A stretch of 17,096 nucleotides of DNA from Thermodesulfovibrionales bacterium. GTDB lineage: Bacteria > Nitrospirota > Thermodesulfovibrionia > Thermodesulfovibrionales > SM23-35. Every line of letters starts with the position of its first letter. Position 1 is the stretch's first letter. The DNA lies in contig JAGVMY010000019.1 of assembly GCA_020053565.1 (NCBI GenBank), forward strand, positions 1-17,096, in the 5' to 3' direction. Position numbers and translations under genes: made by a program. Below are positions 6,658 through 13,499 of this stretch, in pieces. The notes under the pieces are model-generated. The model was not told where the DNA came from and did no database searches. It saw only the letters and a list, made by a program, of their open reading frames with translations.

Positions 6658-7905
6658 ATGAAATACAGAGTTCTTATCATTTGTCTGGCGAGTTTAATTT
6701 TTGCTTCTATTGTTTCAGCCCAGGCGTGTGTTGATTGCCATAAGAAAATTAATCCTCAAATTATCTCCGATTGGCAACTGAGCAAGCACAGCCAAAACGG
6801 GATTGAATGTTCAACATGCCATAGCGATCAACATAAATCTGCTCAAGATATAGCGAATGTCCGAATTCCAACGCCGGAAACATGTGCAATTTGCCATGGA
6901 ACGCAGGTACAACAATTCAAGGGTGGGAAACACGCCGTCGCATGGGCTGCAATGAAAGCTATGCCAACAGCACACTGGCAGCCGATGGCCCTGATGGAAG
7001 GGATGAAAGGTTGCGGTGGTTGCCACAAAATCGGACTGAAGACTGGGGCTGAGATACAAGAGTTGAAAAAAGGTGGTGCAGGATTTGGTGTTGCTTCATG
7101 CGATGCTTGCCATACAAGGCATACCTTCTCCGTTAAGGAGGCAAGTCAGCCACAGGCCTGCCAAACCTGCCATATGGGATTTGACCACCCTCAATGGGAG
7201 ATGTATTCATCTTCCAAACACGGAGTCAGGTATTTACTGAAACAGAGTAAAATTCTCCCTGAAACAGTTGCGGCACCGACCTGTCAGACCTGCCATATGC
7301 AGGAAGGAAATCATGCTGTGAGGACAGCATGGGGATTTCTCGCTGTGAGGCTTCCAATGCCTGAAGACAAGCAGTGGGCCTCTGACCGGGCCACAATTCT
7401 TCAAGGTCTTGGTGTCCTTGACACGGATGGAAAACCAACAGCACGACTTGAAGTAGTAAAAGCTGCAGATGTTGTACGATTGACTCAGGAAGATTGGAAA
7501 AACGAACGTGAGAAGATGTTAAGAACGTGTAATAAATGCCATTCTTTTAATTTTGCAAAGGGTGAGCTCGAAAAGGGCGATCAGATGATCAGAGAATCGG
7601 ATCGTTTGATGGCGGAAGGACTTCGAATTGTTGCCGCCTTATACAAGGATGGCATACTTGCAAAGCCAAAGAATTACGCCTATCCATTTCCTGACCTGCT
7701 CACCTTTCATGATGCACCAACGGTTATTGAACAGAAACTCTTTTTGATGTTTCTCAAGCACAGGATGAGAACATTCCAGGGCACATTTCATGCTAACCCT
7801 GACTATGCGCTGTGGTATGGCTGGAGCGAAATGCAGAGAGACTTAACAGAGATTAAAGCAATGTCTGAAGAGCTCAGGAGAAGCCATAAAAAGAAAGAGA
7901 AGTAA
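6658..7905 (+). CDS. Secreted octaheme cytochrome c, hydroxylamine oxidoreductase (HAO)-like
   Basis: A 415-residue protein with a cleavable signal peptide (MKYRVLIICLASLIFASIVSAQA, cleavage near residue 22), so the mature protein is periplasmic. It has exactly eight CxxCH heme-binding motifs, with first cysteines at residues 24, 51, 76, 119, 148, 168, 209 and 291. Seven are packed in the first half, and the eighth follows a gap of about 80 residues, as in the HAO family; the segment CQTCHMQEGNHAVRTAWGF also fits that family. Other octaheme enzymes fit less well: no CxxCK site (tetrathionate reductase) and no widened heme site is present. Family members oxidise hydroxylamine or hydrazine or reduce nitrite or hydroxylamine. 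The cross-linking tyrosine that marks the oxidising enzymes cannot be assigned by eye, so the direction is open. No C-terminal membrane anchor and no NapC/NrfH-type quinol partner are visible. A good AAAGGAG (6644-6650) precedes the ATG. Confidence 0.85.
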   Translation: MKYRVLIICLASLIFASIVSAQACVDCHKKINPQIISDWQLSKHSQNGIECSTCHSDQHKSAQDIANVRIPTPETCAICHGTQVQQFKGGKHAVAWAAMKAMPTAHWQPMALMEGMKGCGGCHKIGLKTGAEIQELKKGGAGFGVASCDACHTRHTFSVKEASQPQACQTCHMGFDHPQWEMYSSSKHGVRYLLKQSKILPETVAAPTCQTCHMQEGNHAVRTAWGFLAVRLPMPEDKQWASDRATILQGLGVLDTDGKPTARLEVVKAADVVRLTQEDWKNEREKMLRTCNKCHSFNFAKGELEKGDQMIRESDRLMAEGLRIVAALYKDGILAKPKNYAYPFPDLLTFHDAPTVIEQKLFLMFLKHRMRTFQGTFHANPDYALWYGWSEMQRDLTEIKAMSEELRRSHKKKEK

Positions 7906-7916
7906 AGCATATAATC

Positions 7917-9476
7917 TTAGTGGCGGCTTTCAACAAATGTCCTGAGCCATTTACTTCTGGAAGGGTGCTTGAGTTTTCTTATTGCCTTGGCTTCTATCTG
8001 TCTTATCCTCTCGCGTGTAACATCAAATTCCGTTCCAACCTCTTCAAGTGTATGGGGGATATCTTTGCCAATACCAAATCGCCTTCTTATTATTTTCTCT
8101 TCCTTGGGAGAGAGAGAGCATAAAATCTTGTCAATCTGCTTTTTCATTTCAACCCGTATCGCAGCATCAAGTGGGGATACCATCGCTTTATCTTCTATAA
8201 AATCTCTAAGATAGCTATCCTCTTCTTTCCCGATCGGGGTTTCAAGAGATATAGGATTTCTTGAGATTTTGAGTATTCCCTTTATCTTTTCCACGGGAAT
8301 CTTCAATCTTTCAGCAATTTCATCAACAGCAGGCTCTTTGCCCTGTTCCTGGACAAATTCCCTTGTTGCCTTGGTTATTTTATTGCACGTTTCCACCATG
8401 TGCACTGGTATCCTTATTGTCCTTGACTGGTCAGCAATTGCCCTTGTTATTGCCTGCTTAATCCACCAGGTTGCATAGGTACTGAACTTGTATCCGCGCC
8501 TGTACTCGAATTTATCAACAGCTTTCATGAGCCCGATGTTTCCTTCCTGGATGAGATCCGAAAAACTCAACCCTTTACTGAAATATCTTTTTGCAATGCT
8601 GATTACGAGGCGTAAATTAGATTCTATCATCGTCTTTTTTGCTTTATGTACTTCTCTTTCCCCATCCAAAAGTACCTTAACAGCCTTCTTCATTCCAGCG
8701 AACTTTAGACCAAATAATGTTTCTATTTTTTTAATTTCTTTTTTGTACAACTGACATTCTTTATTCATATCAGATCTTGAATATCTTATCCTTTTTCTTA
8801 TGGCTGCAATTTTCTTCTGCAGGTCGTCTATTTCTATTACTGACTGTTTCAGTTCATCAGAGAATGCAGTGATGATATACTCTTTTAACCTGAGTTCACG
8901 TATTTTTTCATGTATCTGGTACCTGTTTTTTTCGAGAGTATTAATGAGTGTCTGAGTGGGATTTGTATCCTCCTTATGCGGAGCTCTTTTAAGAGTTTTG
9001 CGTGGTTTGATAGGAGGAGTCTCTTTCAATTTTTGGAGATATACATTTCTTTTCTGGTAAAGGTTGCCAATTTTTTCTGCAATATCATAAAATTGTTTTC
9101 TTTCGAGTAATAATTCTTCTTCTGAGTATTCTTCTCCATTCTGAACAATCTCTGTAAAAGGAGCCTCTCCGCTTCTGACCATCTTGCCCAAGGTGATAAG
9201 TTTCCTTAGTGCAAAGGGAAGTGAAAATATTGCTTTATGAACCTTCTCCATTCCATCTTCTATTTTTATGGCAATCTCGATCTCGCCTTCCCGTGTAAGT
9301 GGTAACATGTTTCCCATTTCTTTCAGGTAGAAACGTATGGGGTCTTTCTTGTCTTCTGTAAAACTATGGTCTCTTTCTTCCTTGGTGATGCTCTCCACTT
9401 CATTATTTATATACTTGGCGTATCTCTCATCATCATATTCATCGAAGTAATCAAAATAATCAAAATAGTCTTTCAT
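7917..9476 (-). CDS. rpoD: Primary RNA polymerase sigma factor (sigma70, RpoD)
   Basis: A 519-residue housekeeping sigma factor. Region 1.2 is at about 45-75 (DPIRFYLKEMGNMLPLTREGE). A long charged helical non-conserved region spans about 95-270. Region 2 is at about 280-350, including NLRLVISIAKRYFSKGL, DLIQEGNIGLMKAVDKF and the -10 recognition helix YATWWIKQAITRAIADQ. Region 3 is at about 360-430. Region 4 runs to the end, with the -35 helix-turn-helix TLEEVGTEFDVTRERIRQIE (476-495). Region 1.1 is essentially absent: only about 44 acidic, aromatic-rich residues (starting MKDYFDYFDYFDEYDDERY) precede region 1.2. The ATG overlaps the dnaG stop by four bases (ATGA), giving translational coupling and making this the natural start. 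It is the last gene of the macromolecular-synthesis operon and ends 11 bases from the convergent cytochrome gene. Confidence 0.97.
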   Translation of the reverse strand: MKDYFDYFDYFDEYDDERYAKYINNEVESITKEERDHSFTEDKKDPIRFYLKEMGNMLPLTREGEIEIAIKIEDGMEKVHKAIFSLPFALRKLITLGKMVRSGEAPFTEIVQNGEEYSEEELLLERKQFYDIAEKIGNLYQKRNVYLQKLKETPPIKPRKTLKRAPHKEDTNPTQTLINTLEKNRYQIHEKIRELRLKEYIITAFSDELKQSVIEIDDLQKKIAAIRKRIRYSRSDMNKECQLYKKEIKKIETLFGLKFAGMKKAVKVLLDGEREVHKAKKTMIESNLRLVISIAKRYFSKGLSFSDLIQEGNIGLMKAVDKFEYRRGYKFSTYATWWIKQAITRAIADQSRTIRIPVHMVETCNKITKATREFVQEQGKEPAVDEIAERLKIPVEKIKGILKISRNPISLETPIGKEEDSYLRDFIEDKAMVSPLDAAIRVEMKKQIDKILCSLSPKEEKIIRRRFGIGKDIPHTLEEVGTEFDVTRERIRQIEAKAIRKLKHPSRSKWLRTFVESRH

Positions 9477-11215
9477 GGAATAACCCTTTTCATAAGACTA
9501 CGTTTTTCTTTCAGCAGTAAATTCAGAAGAGCAATATCACCAGATTCTTCCGCATGTCTTACTTTCTCTTCAAATTTTTTCTGCAAGAGTGTATGCAGAC
9601 AATCATCAATGTTTCTGTCAATATGTTCTAAATCAAATCCGGGTTTGAGAGAGAGAGCAGTAATTATGACCCTTTCCGAATCATCTGCCGCATCGAGAAG
9701 GGAACTTAAATTACATTTACTTACAAGTGCCTTAATTTTCTTAAAGAGAGACTTTATTGTATTTTCTCTCAAATCTTCAATATCTAATCGTGAGAGTATA
9801 TCATCTGCTTTTTCAGGAGATGCAATAATCGCGCTTAAGAGAAGATACTCCTCTCTACTCTTTATTGTCTTATCTATCTTGAGTCCTTCCAATTTATGGG
9901 GACCAGTCTTTTTCTTTATCTTTTTGAGTTCACTTCTGAGAACTGATTCATGTATCCTCAATCTGTCAGCAAGTTCACTGAGGAGTTCTTCAGCTAAAAT
10001 CAAATCCGTTGTGGCTGCAATTATTCCAAGAGCATCTTTTACAGTATCTATTCTATCTCCCCTTGACGTAGTCTGGAGGAACTCTATAATAGACAGAGCA
10101 CTGGAAAGCAATTTATTAAACTGCTGTTCGCCATTTTTTCTTAAAAAACTATCAGGATCTTCACCTTTAGGAAGGAGTGAGATTTTTATTCTGAAGTCAC
10201 ATTCAGAAAGGATTGCCAGAGACCTTTTTGCAGCAGCAACACCTGCTTCATCACTATCAAAAACGATTACTACTTTTCCGGTGAGTGGTTTGAGCCACTG
10301 CAAGTGCTGTTTATTAAGCCTCTGTAAATGGCTGTCTGTAGAAAGCTGATGCTTTTGTTCAGAGTGACTCGACGTTAAGGCTGTGCCCAATGGTGCAACT
10401 GTGTTTTTGAAACCATATTGGTGGCATACTATCGCATCAAGATAACCCTCAACAATAATGGCATAACCTTTTTTCCGTATCTCTTCTTTTGCGAGATTCA
10501 AGGCAAAGAGTGCCTCACCTTTCTTGAATACCTCTGTCTCAGGAGTATTAAGGTATTTAGGGAGAGAATTATCCATAACCCTTCCACCAAAGGCAATCAC
10601 ATCATTCTGATAATTAAATATGGGGAAGATGATACGTTTCCTGAATACATCTCTGTAACCTCTTTCATCAGACAGAGCAAGCCCTGCATCTTTGATAAGA
10701 GAATCGCTGAAGCCTGTCTTCTTCAGATACTTACAAAGACCATCCCTTTCATCAGGTGCATAACCTATGCAAAATCTCTGAATGGACTCCTCGTGAATAC
10801 CCCTTTTCTTGAGATATACACTCGCTGTTTCTGAACCATTAAGGGTTTTTACAAAAAAATTCATTGCCTCTTTGTTTACAAGGAGTATCTTATCGCGCTT
10901 TTCATAAAAATCTTTGCTCACCGTGAAATCTGTTACCTTAATGCCAGCTTTATTTGCAATATGCCGTAATGCTTCACCGAATGAGAGGTTTTCGTGTTTC
11001 ATCAAAAAGCTTACGACATCGCCTCCAATTCCACATCCAAAACAGTGAAATATCTGCTTGGATTGGCTGACCATAAATGACGGGGTTTTTTCAGAATGGA
11101 AAGGACAGAGCGCTTTGTAGTTCTGGCCTGTTTTCTTTAAGTTGACATAATCAGATATAAACTCAACAATGTCTATTTTAGACTTTATTTCTTCAAGGAG
11201 TCTGTCAGCTTTCAT
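9473..11215 (-). CDS. dnaG: DNA primase DnaG, with a small TOPRIM-domain insertion
   Basis: A 580-residue primase that makes the RNA primers for DNA replication. The N-terminal CHC2 zinc finger uses C37, H40, C58 and C61 (CPFH...CFGC). The RNA-polymerase domain includes CIGYAPDERDGL and FGGRVMDNSLPKYLNTPET. The TOPRIM catalytic core shows E256 in VEGYLD and D320/D322 in FDSDEAG. LLPKGEDPDSFLRKNG follows, and residues from about 430 on form the helicase-binding C-terminal domain. Between LGTALT and KQHLQWLKPLTGKVVIVFD there are about 20 extra residues (282-301) absent from the E. coli and B. subtilis enzymes as I recall them. The insertion carries a near-repeat of the adjoining helix (SHLQRLN versus QHLQWLK). 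The gene starts five bases after the NIF3-like stop and overlaps rpoD by four bases. Confidence 0.97.
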   Translation of the reverse strand: MKADRLLEEIKSKIDIVEFISDYVNLKKTGQNYKALCPFHSEKTPSFMVSQSKQIFHCFGCGIGGDVVSFLMKHENLSFGEALRHIANKAGIKVTDFTVSKDFYEKRDKILLVNKEAMNFFVKTLNGSETASVYLKKRGIHEESIQRFCIGYAPDERDGLCKYLKKTGFSDSLIKDAGLALSDERGYRDVFRKRIIFPIFNYQNDVIAFGGRVMDNSLPKYLNTPETEVFKKGEALFALNLAKEEIRKKGYAIIVEGYLDAIVCHQYGFKNTVAPLGTALTSSHSEQKHQLSTDSHLQRLNKQHLQWLKPLTGKVVIVFDSDEAGVAAAKRSLAILSECDFRIKISLLPKGEDPDSFLRKNGEQQFNKLLSSALSIIEFLQTTSRGDRIDTVKDALGIIAATTDLILAEELLSELADRLRIHESVLRSELKKIKKKTGPHKLEGLKIDKTIKSREEYLLLSAIIASPEKADDILSRLDIEDLRENTIKSLFKKIKALVSKCNLSSLLDAADDSERVIITALSLKPGFDLEHIDRNIDDCLHTLLQKKFEEKVRHAEESGDIALLNLLLKEKRSLMKRVIP

Positions 11216-11220
11216 TAAGC

Positions 11221-12192
11221 TCAGTTACGAGTCGATTCCGACCTGCTGAATCTTCTGAAGCCGGAGCAATCAAGAATTTCTATTGATTCACCTTTAGTGA
11301 GTCCATCGATGAGTAAGTTCAGTCCGAGTGTATCGCTTGAAATATGTCCGGCGATGACGACATTCAAATGGTTTTTTTCTGCCTCTTTACGATGGTCCTC
11401 GCTGAGGTGCATTGCTACTATTGTGCTTACTCCGCTTGTGGTAAGGCTTTCGAATATGTCCTTTGCTCCCTCTGTACCGCCGGTCATATCTACAAAAATT
11501 TTTCCTGTTTTTCTATTCTTCTGGCCAAGAGTAATTTTGGGGCCAACGCTATGAAGACCTGCATCTTTGTATTCAGGAATACCCTTAAGTATGTCGAGCA
11601 CATCTGCGACAAGATAGGGCTTCTTTTCATCGAACAGCCGCTGGAGATAACTTGCAACCATGTTGTCAGCAGGTGTATGAAGACAGAGAAAAGGAATATT
11701 GAGAAGCCTTGCTGCATCAACTGCCCTTGTATGGTTAGCAGGCATCAATCTTCGCTCTACTTCCTTTATCCTCACATCCATGAGTCCTTCCGCAATATTA
11801 ATAGGGACGCCAAATCTGTTCAAAATATCAGACTGCATTTGCAACACACTGTAAAGGTTTGCGTATGCTCTTCCTTCAGGATGGTGTGAGAGAAGGAGAT
11901 CAATACGCCTGCCCTTTGACATGAGGTTATCAGCAAGGAGTATTTCCCCAACTTCAATATCAATACCGACGAGGATATTTTTAATCTCCTCTTCACCTGT
12001 GCCGTAGAGAATTCTTGAATCAGAATAAGGGTTCTGGAGGGATTCTGTGTCAAAAAACTCTCTCTCGTCAGGTTTAAGTTCATCAAACTCTTTTTTCCTG
12101 CGTAACAGATCTTTCATGGCAGCATCCTTGCCACGAGGATCATTCTCGAGGCCAATTTCTATAGCCTTTTTGTAAATATCTTGCAGTTTCAT
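11221..12192 (-). CDS. NIF3-like metal-binding protein
   Basis: A 323-residue protein that resembles the NIF3 (YbgI/DUF34) family. That family consists of cytoplasmic proteins with a dinuclear metal site and an unsettled biochemical role. Supporting motifs are the His pair in LLLSHHPEGRA (H103-H104) and the C-terminal VVIAGHISSDTLGLNLLIDGL (GH at 282-283), matching the two halves of the metal site. LCLHTPADNMVASYLQRL and KIFVDMTGGTEGAKDIFE also fit the family's repeated domain pattern. It is somewhat longer than the usual ~250 residues, with about 50 extra N-terminal residues (KDAAMKDLLRRKKEFDELK). Its ATG overlaps the stop of the yqeY-like gene by four bases (ATGA), and dnaG follows after five bases. 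It is therefore embedded in the macromolecular-synthesis operon. I am fairly sure of the family but not of any function. Confidence 0.72.
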   Translation of the reverse strand: MKLQDIYKKAIEIGLENDPRGKDAAMKDLLRRKKEFDELKPDEREFFDTESLQNPYSDSRILYGTGEEEIKNILVGIDIEVGEILLADNLMSKGRRIDLLLSHHPEGRAYANLYSVLQMQSDILNRFGVPINIAEGLMDVRIKEVERRLMPANHTRAVDAARLLNIPFLCLHTPADNMVASYLQRLFDEKKPYLVADVLDILKGIPEYKDAGLHSVGPKITLGQKNRKTGKIFVDMTGGTEGAKDIFESLTTSGVSTIVAMHLSEDHRKEAEKNHLNVVIAGHISSDTLGLNLLIDGLTKGESIEILDCSGFRRFSRSESTRN

Positions 12193-12638
12193 ATCTTTTC
12201 CAAAAGTTCCTTTACGCGCTGATTGACAACCTTTCCATCCGCAGCGCCTTTTACACGAGGCATAAGGAGGCGCATTACATTACCTATGTCTTTTATGCCT
12301 TGTGCAGAAGATTCTTTTATTGTCTCGACGATTATTCTGTCAAGTTCTTCCGGGGTGAGTTGACTTGGCATATATGATTGGAGTATTTCGAGTTCATGTC
12401 TTTCTTTATCGGCAAGGTCATCTCTTCCTCCCTTTGAAAACTGTTCGATTGACTCCCTTCTCTGTTTAGAGAGCATAGAGATGACAGAGAGTATTTCATC
12501 TTCGGACAATTCACCCCTTTTCTCTATCTGCCTGTTCTTAAGGGCTGCCTTTGCCATCCTTAAGACAGAAACCTTCAGTTTGTCCGATGTCTTTATAGCT
12601 ACCTTTAACTCATCGTCAAATTTCTGCAGAAGGGACAT
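12189..12638 (-). CDS. yqeY: GatB/YqeY domain protein
   Basis: A 149-residue protein that is a stand-alone GatB/YqeY domain, the helical tail domain shared with the amidotransferase subunit GatB. Key stretches are SLLQKFDDELKVAIKTSDKLKVSVLRMAKAALKN, DEILSVISMLSKQRRESIEQF and the C-terminal DIGNVMRLLMPRVKGAADGKVVNQRVKELL. The length is typical of YqeY. Its role is undefined; tRNA binding by analogy with GatB is an inference. The ATG at 12636-12638 shares one base with the rpsU stop (TAATG) and is preceded by GGTAAGG, so I chose it over the GTG five codons upstream. YqeY genes commonly sit beside rpsU and dnaG, and this placement supports the call. Confidence 0.92.
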   Translation of the reverse strand: MSLLQKFDDELKVAIKTSDKLKVSVLRMAKAALKNRQIEKRGELSEDEILSVISMLSKQRRESIEQFSKGGRDDLADKERHELEILQSYMPSQLTPEELDRIIVETIKESSAQGIKDIGNVMRLLMPRVKGAADGKVVNQRVKELLEKI

Positions 12639-12844
12639 TACCTTACCGCCCACTTTACTCTCTTAAGAGCTTTTTTACGGGCAGCAAGTGCAGCAAGAGC
12701 CTTTTTTTTCCTTTTTACACTTGGTTTCTCGTAGTGCTCCCTTTTCTTTATTTCAGAAAGTATTCCTTCTTTTTCACACTGTTTTTTAAACTTTTTCAGT
12801 GCGATTTCAAAAGACTCGCTCTCACGAACCCTTACAAAGGGCAT
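12638..12844 (-). CDS. rpsU: 30S ribosomal protein S21
   Basis: A 68-residue, strongly basic protein with the S21 signature MPFVRVRESESFEIALKKFK followed by the EKEGILSEIKKREHYEKPS segment and a Lys/Arg/Ala-rich tail. The length is usual for bacterial S21. It is a small-subunit protein involved in translation initiation. A strong purine-rich ribosome-binding site (GGGAGGGG) lies 7 bases before the ATG. It is the first gene of the operon and is overlapped by yqeY by one base, so downstream translation is probably coupled to it. Confidence 0.96.
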   Translation of the reverse strand: MPFVRVRESESFEIALKKFKKQCEKEGILSEIKKREHYEKPSVKRKKKALAALAARKKALKRVKWAVR

Positions 12845-12881
12845 TCATATACCCCTCCCCTCTGTCTGAAAATTAAATATA

Positions 12882-12911
12882 ATTCTACCAATTTAATGAT
12901 TACCCTGTCAA
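12882..12911 (-). promoter_or_regulatory. Sigma70 promoter of the rpsU-dnaG-rpoD operon
   Basis: Read on the minus strand, a consensus TTGACA (plus-strand 12906-12911) is followed after 18 bases by TAGAAT (plus-strand 12882-12887). The rpsU ATG lies 37 bases beyond the -10. A 5-base inverted repeat CCTGT-N10-ACAGG (12904-12923) overlaps the -35 and could be a repressor site. The promoter would serve the sigma factor encoded at the operon's far end, which permits autoregulation. Confidence 0.7.
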
Positions 12912-13005
12912 TGTCTTAACAGGTCACTAGAAAATAATAAAAATGGTGTAATAGAGGGTTATCTTGTCCTTTTCTTGAACTCACGGTTCAGCAGGAGGAG
13001 ATTCT

Positions 13006-13210
13006 TCAACCTCCGCCACTGAAATTCGATGTTGGAGAGGAAGTTGAAAGGATTTTTCCCGGAGAAACACAACTAAATACAGAGAAATTTTTCTTTATAT
13101 CATAATGATCCGCATTTTGGACACATGGTATCTTTTTCTGTAGAAACTGCCTTTTGTAATACAGAGAAACTGTGATTACAATTTTTGCATATATATTCAT
13201 AGATCGGCAT
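13006..13210 (-). pseudogene. FmdB-family zinc-ribbon protein, frameshifted
   Basis: From the ATG at 13208-13210 the frame reads MPIYEYICKNCNHSFSVLQ, then ...TMCPKCGSL and a stop (TGA, 13100-13102) after 36 residues. The MPIYEY start and the two CxxC pairs (C8/C11 and C30/C33) are the hallmark of the FmdB small zinc-ribbon family. Shifting the frame by one base near 13103-13112 continues with YDIKKNFSVFSCVSPGKIL and ends in NFSGGG at a TGA at 13006-13008. That is the usual tail of these proteins (basic KKxFSxFSC, then Ser/Gly-rich). The likeliest reading is a one-base insertion in a formerly intact ~67-residue gene. A sequencing error or a shortened but functional 36-residue zinc finger are alternatives. 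A G-rich GGGGG serves as ribosome-binding site. Function in the family is unclear; it is often called a putative regulator. Confidence 0.65.
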
Positions 13211-13233
13211 GAAAAGCCCCCGAAATTTCAATT

Positions 13234-13262
13234 ATGTTATAACATCCTGAAAGGTAAGTCAA
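13234..13262 (-). promoter_or_regulatory. Candidate promoter of the fmdB-like gene
   Basis: On the minus strand TTGACT (plus-strand 13257-13262) and TAACAT (13234-13239) are spaced by 17 bases, 23 bases before the start codon of the fmdB-like gene. The -35 is one base off consensus, and the -10 is moderate. Confidence 0.4.
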
Positions 13263-13343
13263 AAAAGGTCCCAGGAAGATTTCACAGAGATAAGCCTGAA
13301 CTATCTTGAATTTTATTGACGGATTACAAATTTGTTATTGATG

Positions 13344-13372
13344 TTGACAAAAATGTAGAATAGTAATACTAT
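13344..13372 (+). promoter_or_regulatory. Sigma70 promoter of the glutamate synthase operon
   Basis: A consensus TTGACA (13344-13349) and TACTAT (13367-13372) are spaced by exactly 17 bases. The implied transcription start, about 13379, leaves a leader of roughly 120 bases before the first gene at 13500. Confidence 0.65.
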
Positions 13373-13386
13373 GAATCTATACGGCA

Positions 13387-13417
13387 AACGGTTACCGTTA
13401 TACGATAATGATATCAT
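13387..13417. promoter_or_regulatory. Two operator-like palindromes just downstream of the promoter
   Basis: AACGGTTACCGTT (13387-13399) is an inverted repeat with 5-base arms around TTA, and ATGATATCAT (13408-13417) is a perfect 10-base palindrome. Both fall within about 40 bases of the predicted transcription start, a usual place for repressor binding. No cognate regulator can be named. Confidence 0.35.
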
Positions 13418-13499
13418 AGGTGTTCAAGGATGAAAGAGATAAGACACTTCTTAAAAGAATCTCATCAAGGCAGATTGCTGATAATTTGAGATAAACAAC

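Larger units (their letters stand above)
12845..13499. other. 655-base regulatory spacer between two operons
   Basis: The spacer separates the minus-strand macromolecular-synthesis operon from the plus-strand glutamate synthase operon. It holds the rpsU promoter, the frameshifted fmdB-like gene with its own promoter, and the glutamate synthase promoter with two palindromes and short leader reading frames. I see no tRNA, no intrinsic terminator with a T-tract and no further gene. Positions about 13263-13343 show nothing recognisable. Confidence 0.6.

Noticed and set aside
9366..10349. 327-codon plus-strand frame opposite rpoD and dnaG
   Set aside because: It is antisense to the conserved primase and sigma-factor genes, and its Ser/Leu/Phe-rich composition is typical of a shadow frame.
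12904..12923. LexA-like box CCTGT-N10-ACAGG over the rpsU promoter
   Set aside because: The E. coli LexA box needs CTG-N10-CAG; here the spacing is CTG-N12-CAG, and this lineage's own LexA site is unknown. It is kept only as a generic operator candidate.
12976..12990. Possible terminator hairpin TGAACTCACGGTTCA after the fmdB-like gene
   Set aside because: The stem is only five bases and no T-tract follows on the minus strand.
13006..13200. 64-codon minus-strand frame as an independent gene
   Set aside because: Its first half overlaps the MPIYEY zinc-ribbon frame and looks random; only its second half is meaningful, as the shifted tail of the fmdB-like gene.
13371..13433. Short frame MNLYGKRLPLYDNDIIGVQG as a leader peptide
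   Set aside because: Its ATG overlaps the -10 box of the predicted promoter, so it would not be on that transcript, and it has no ribosome-binding site.
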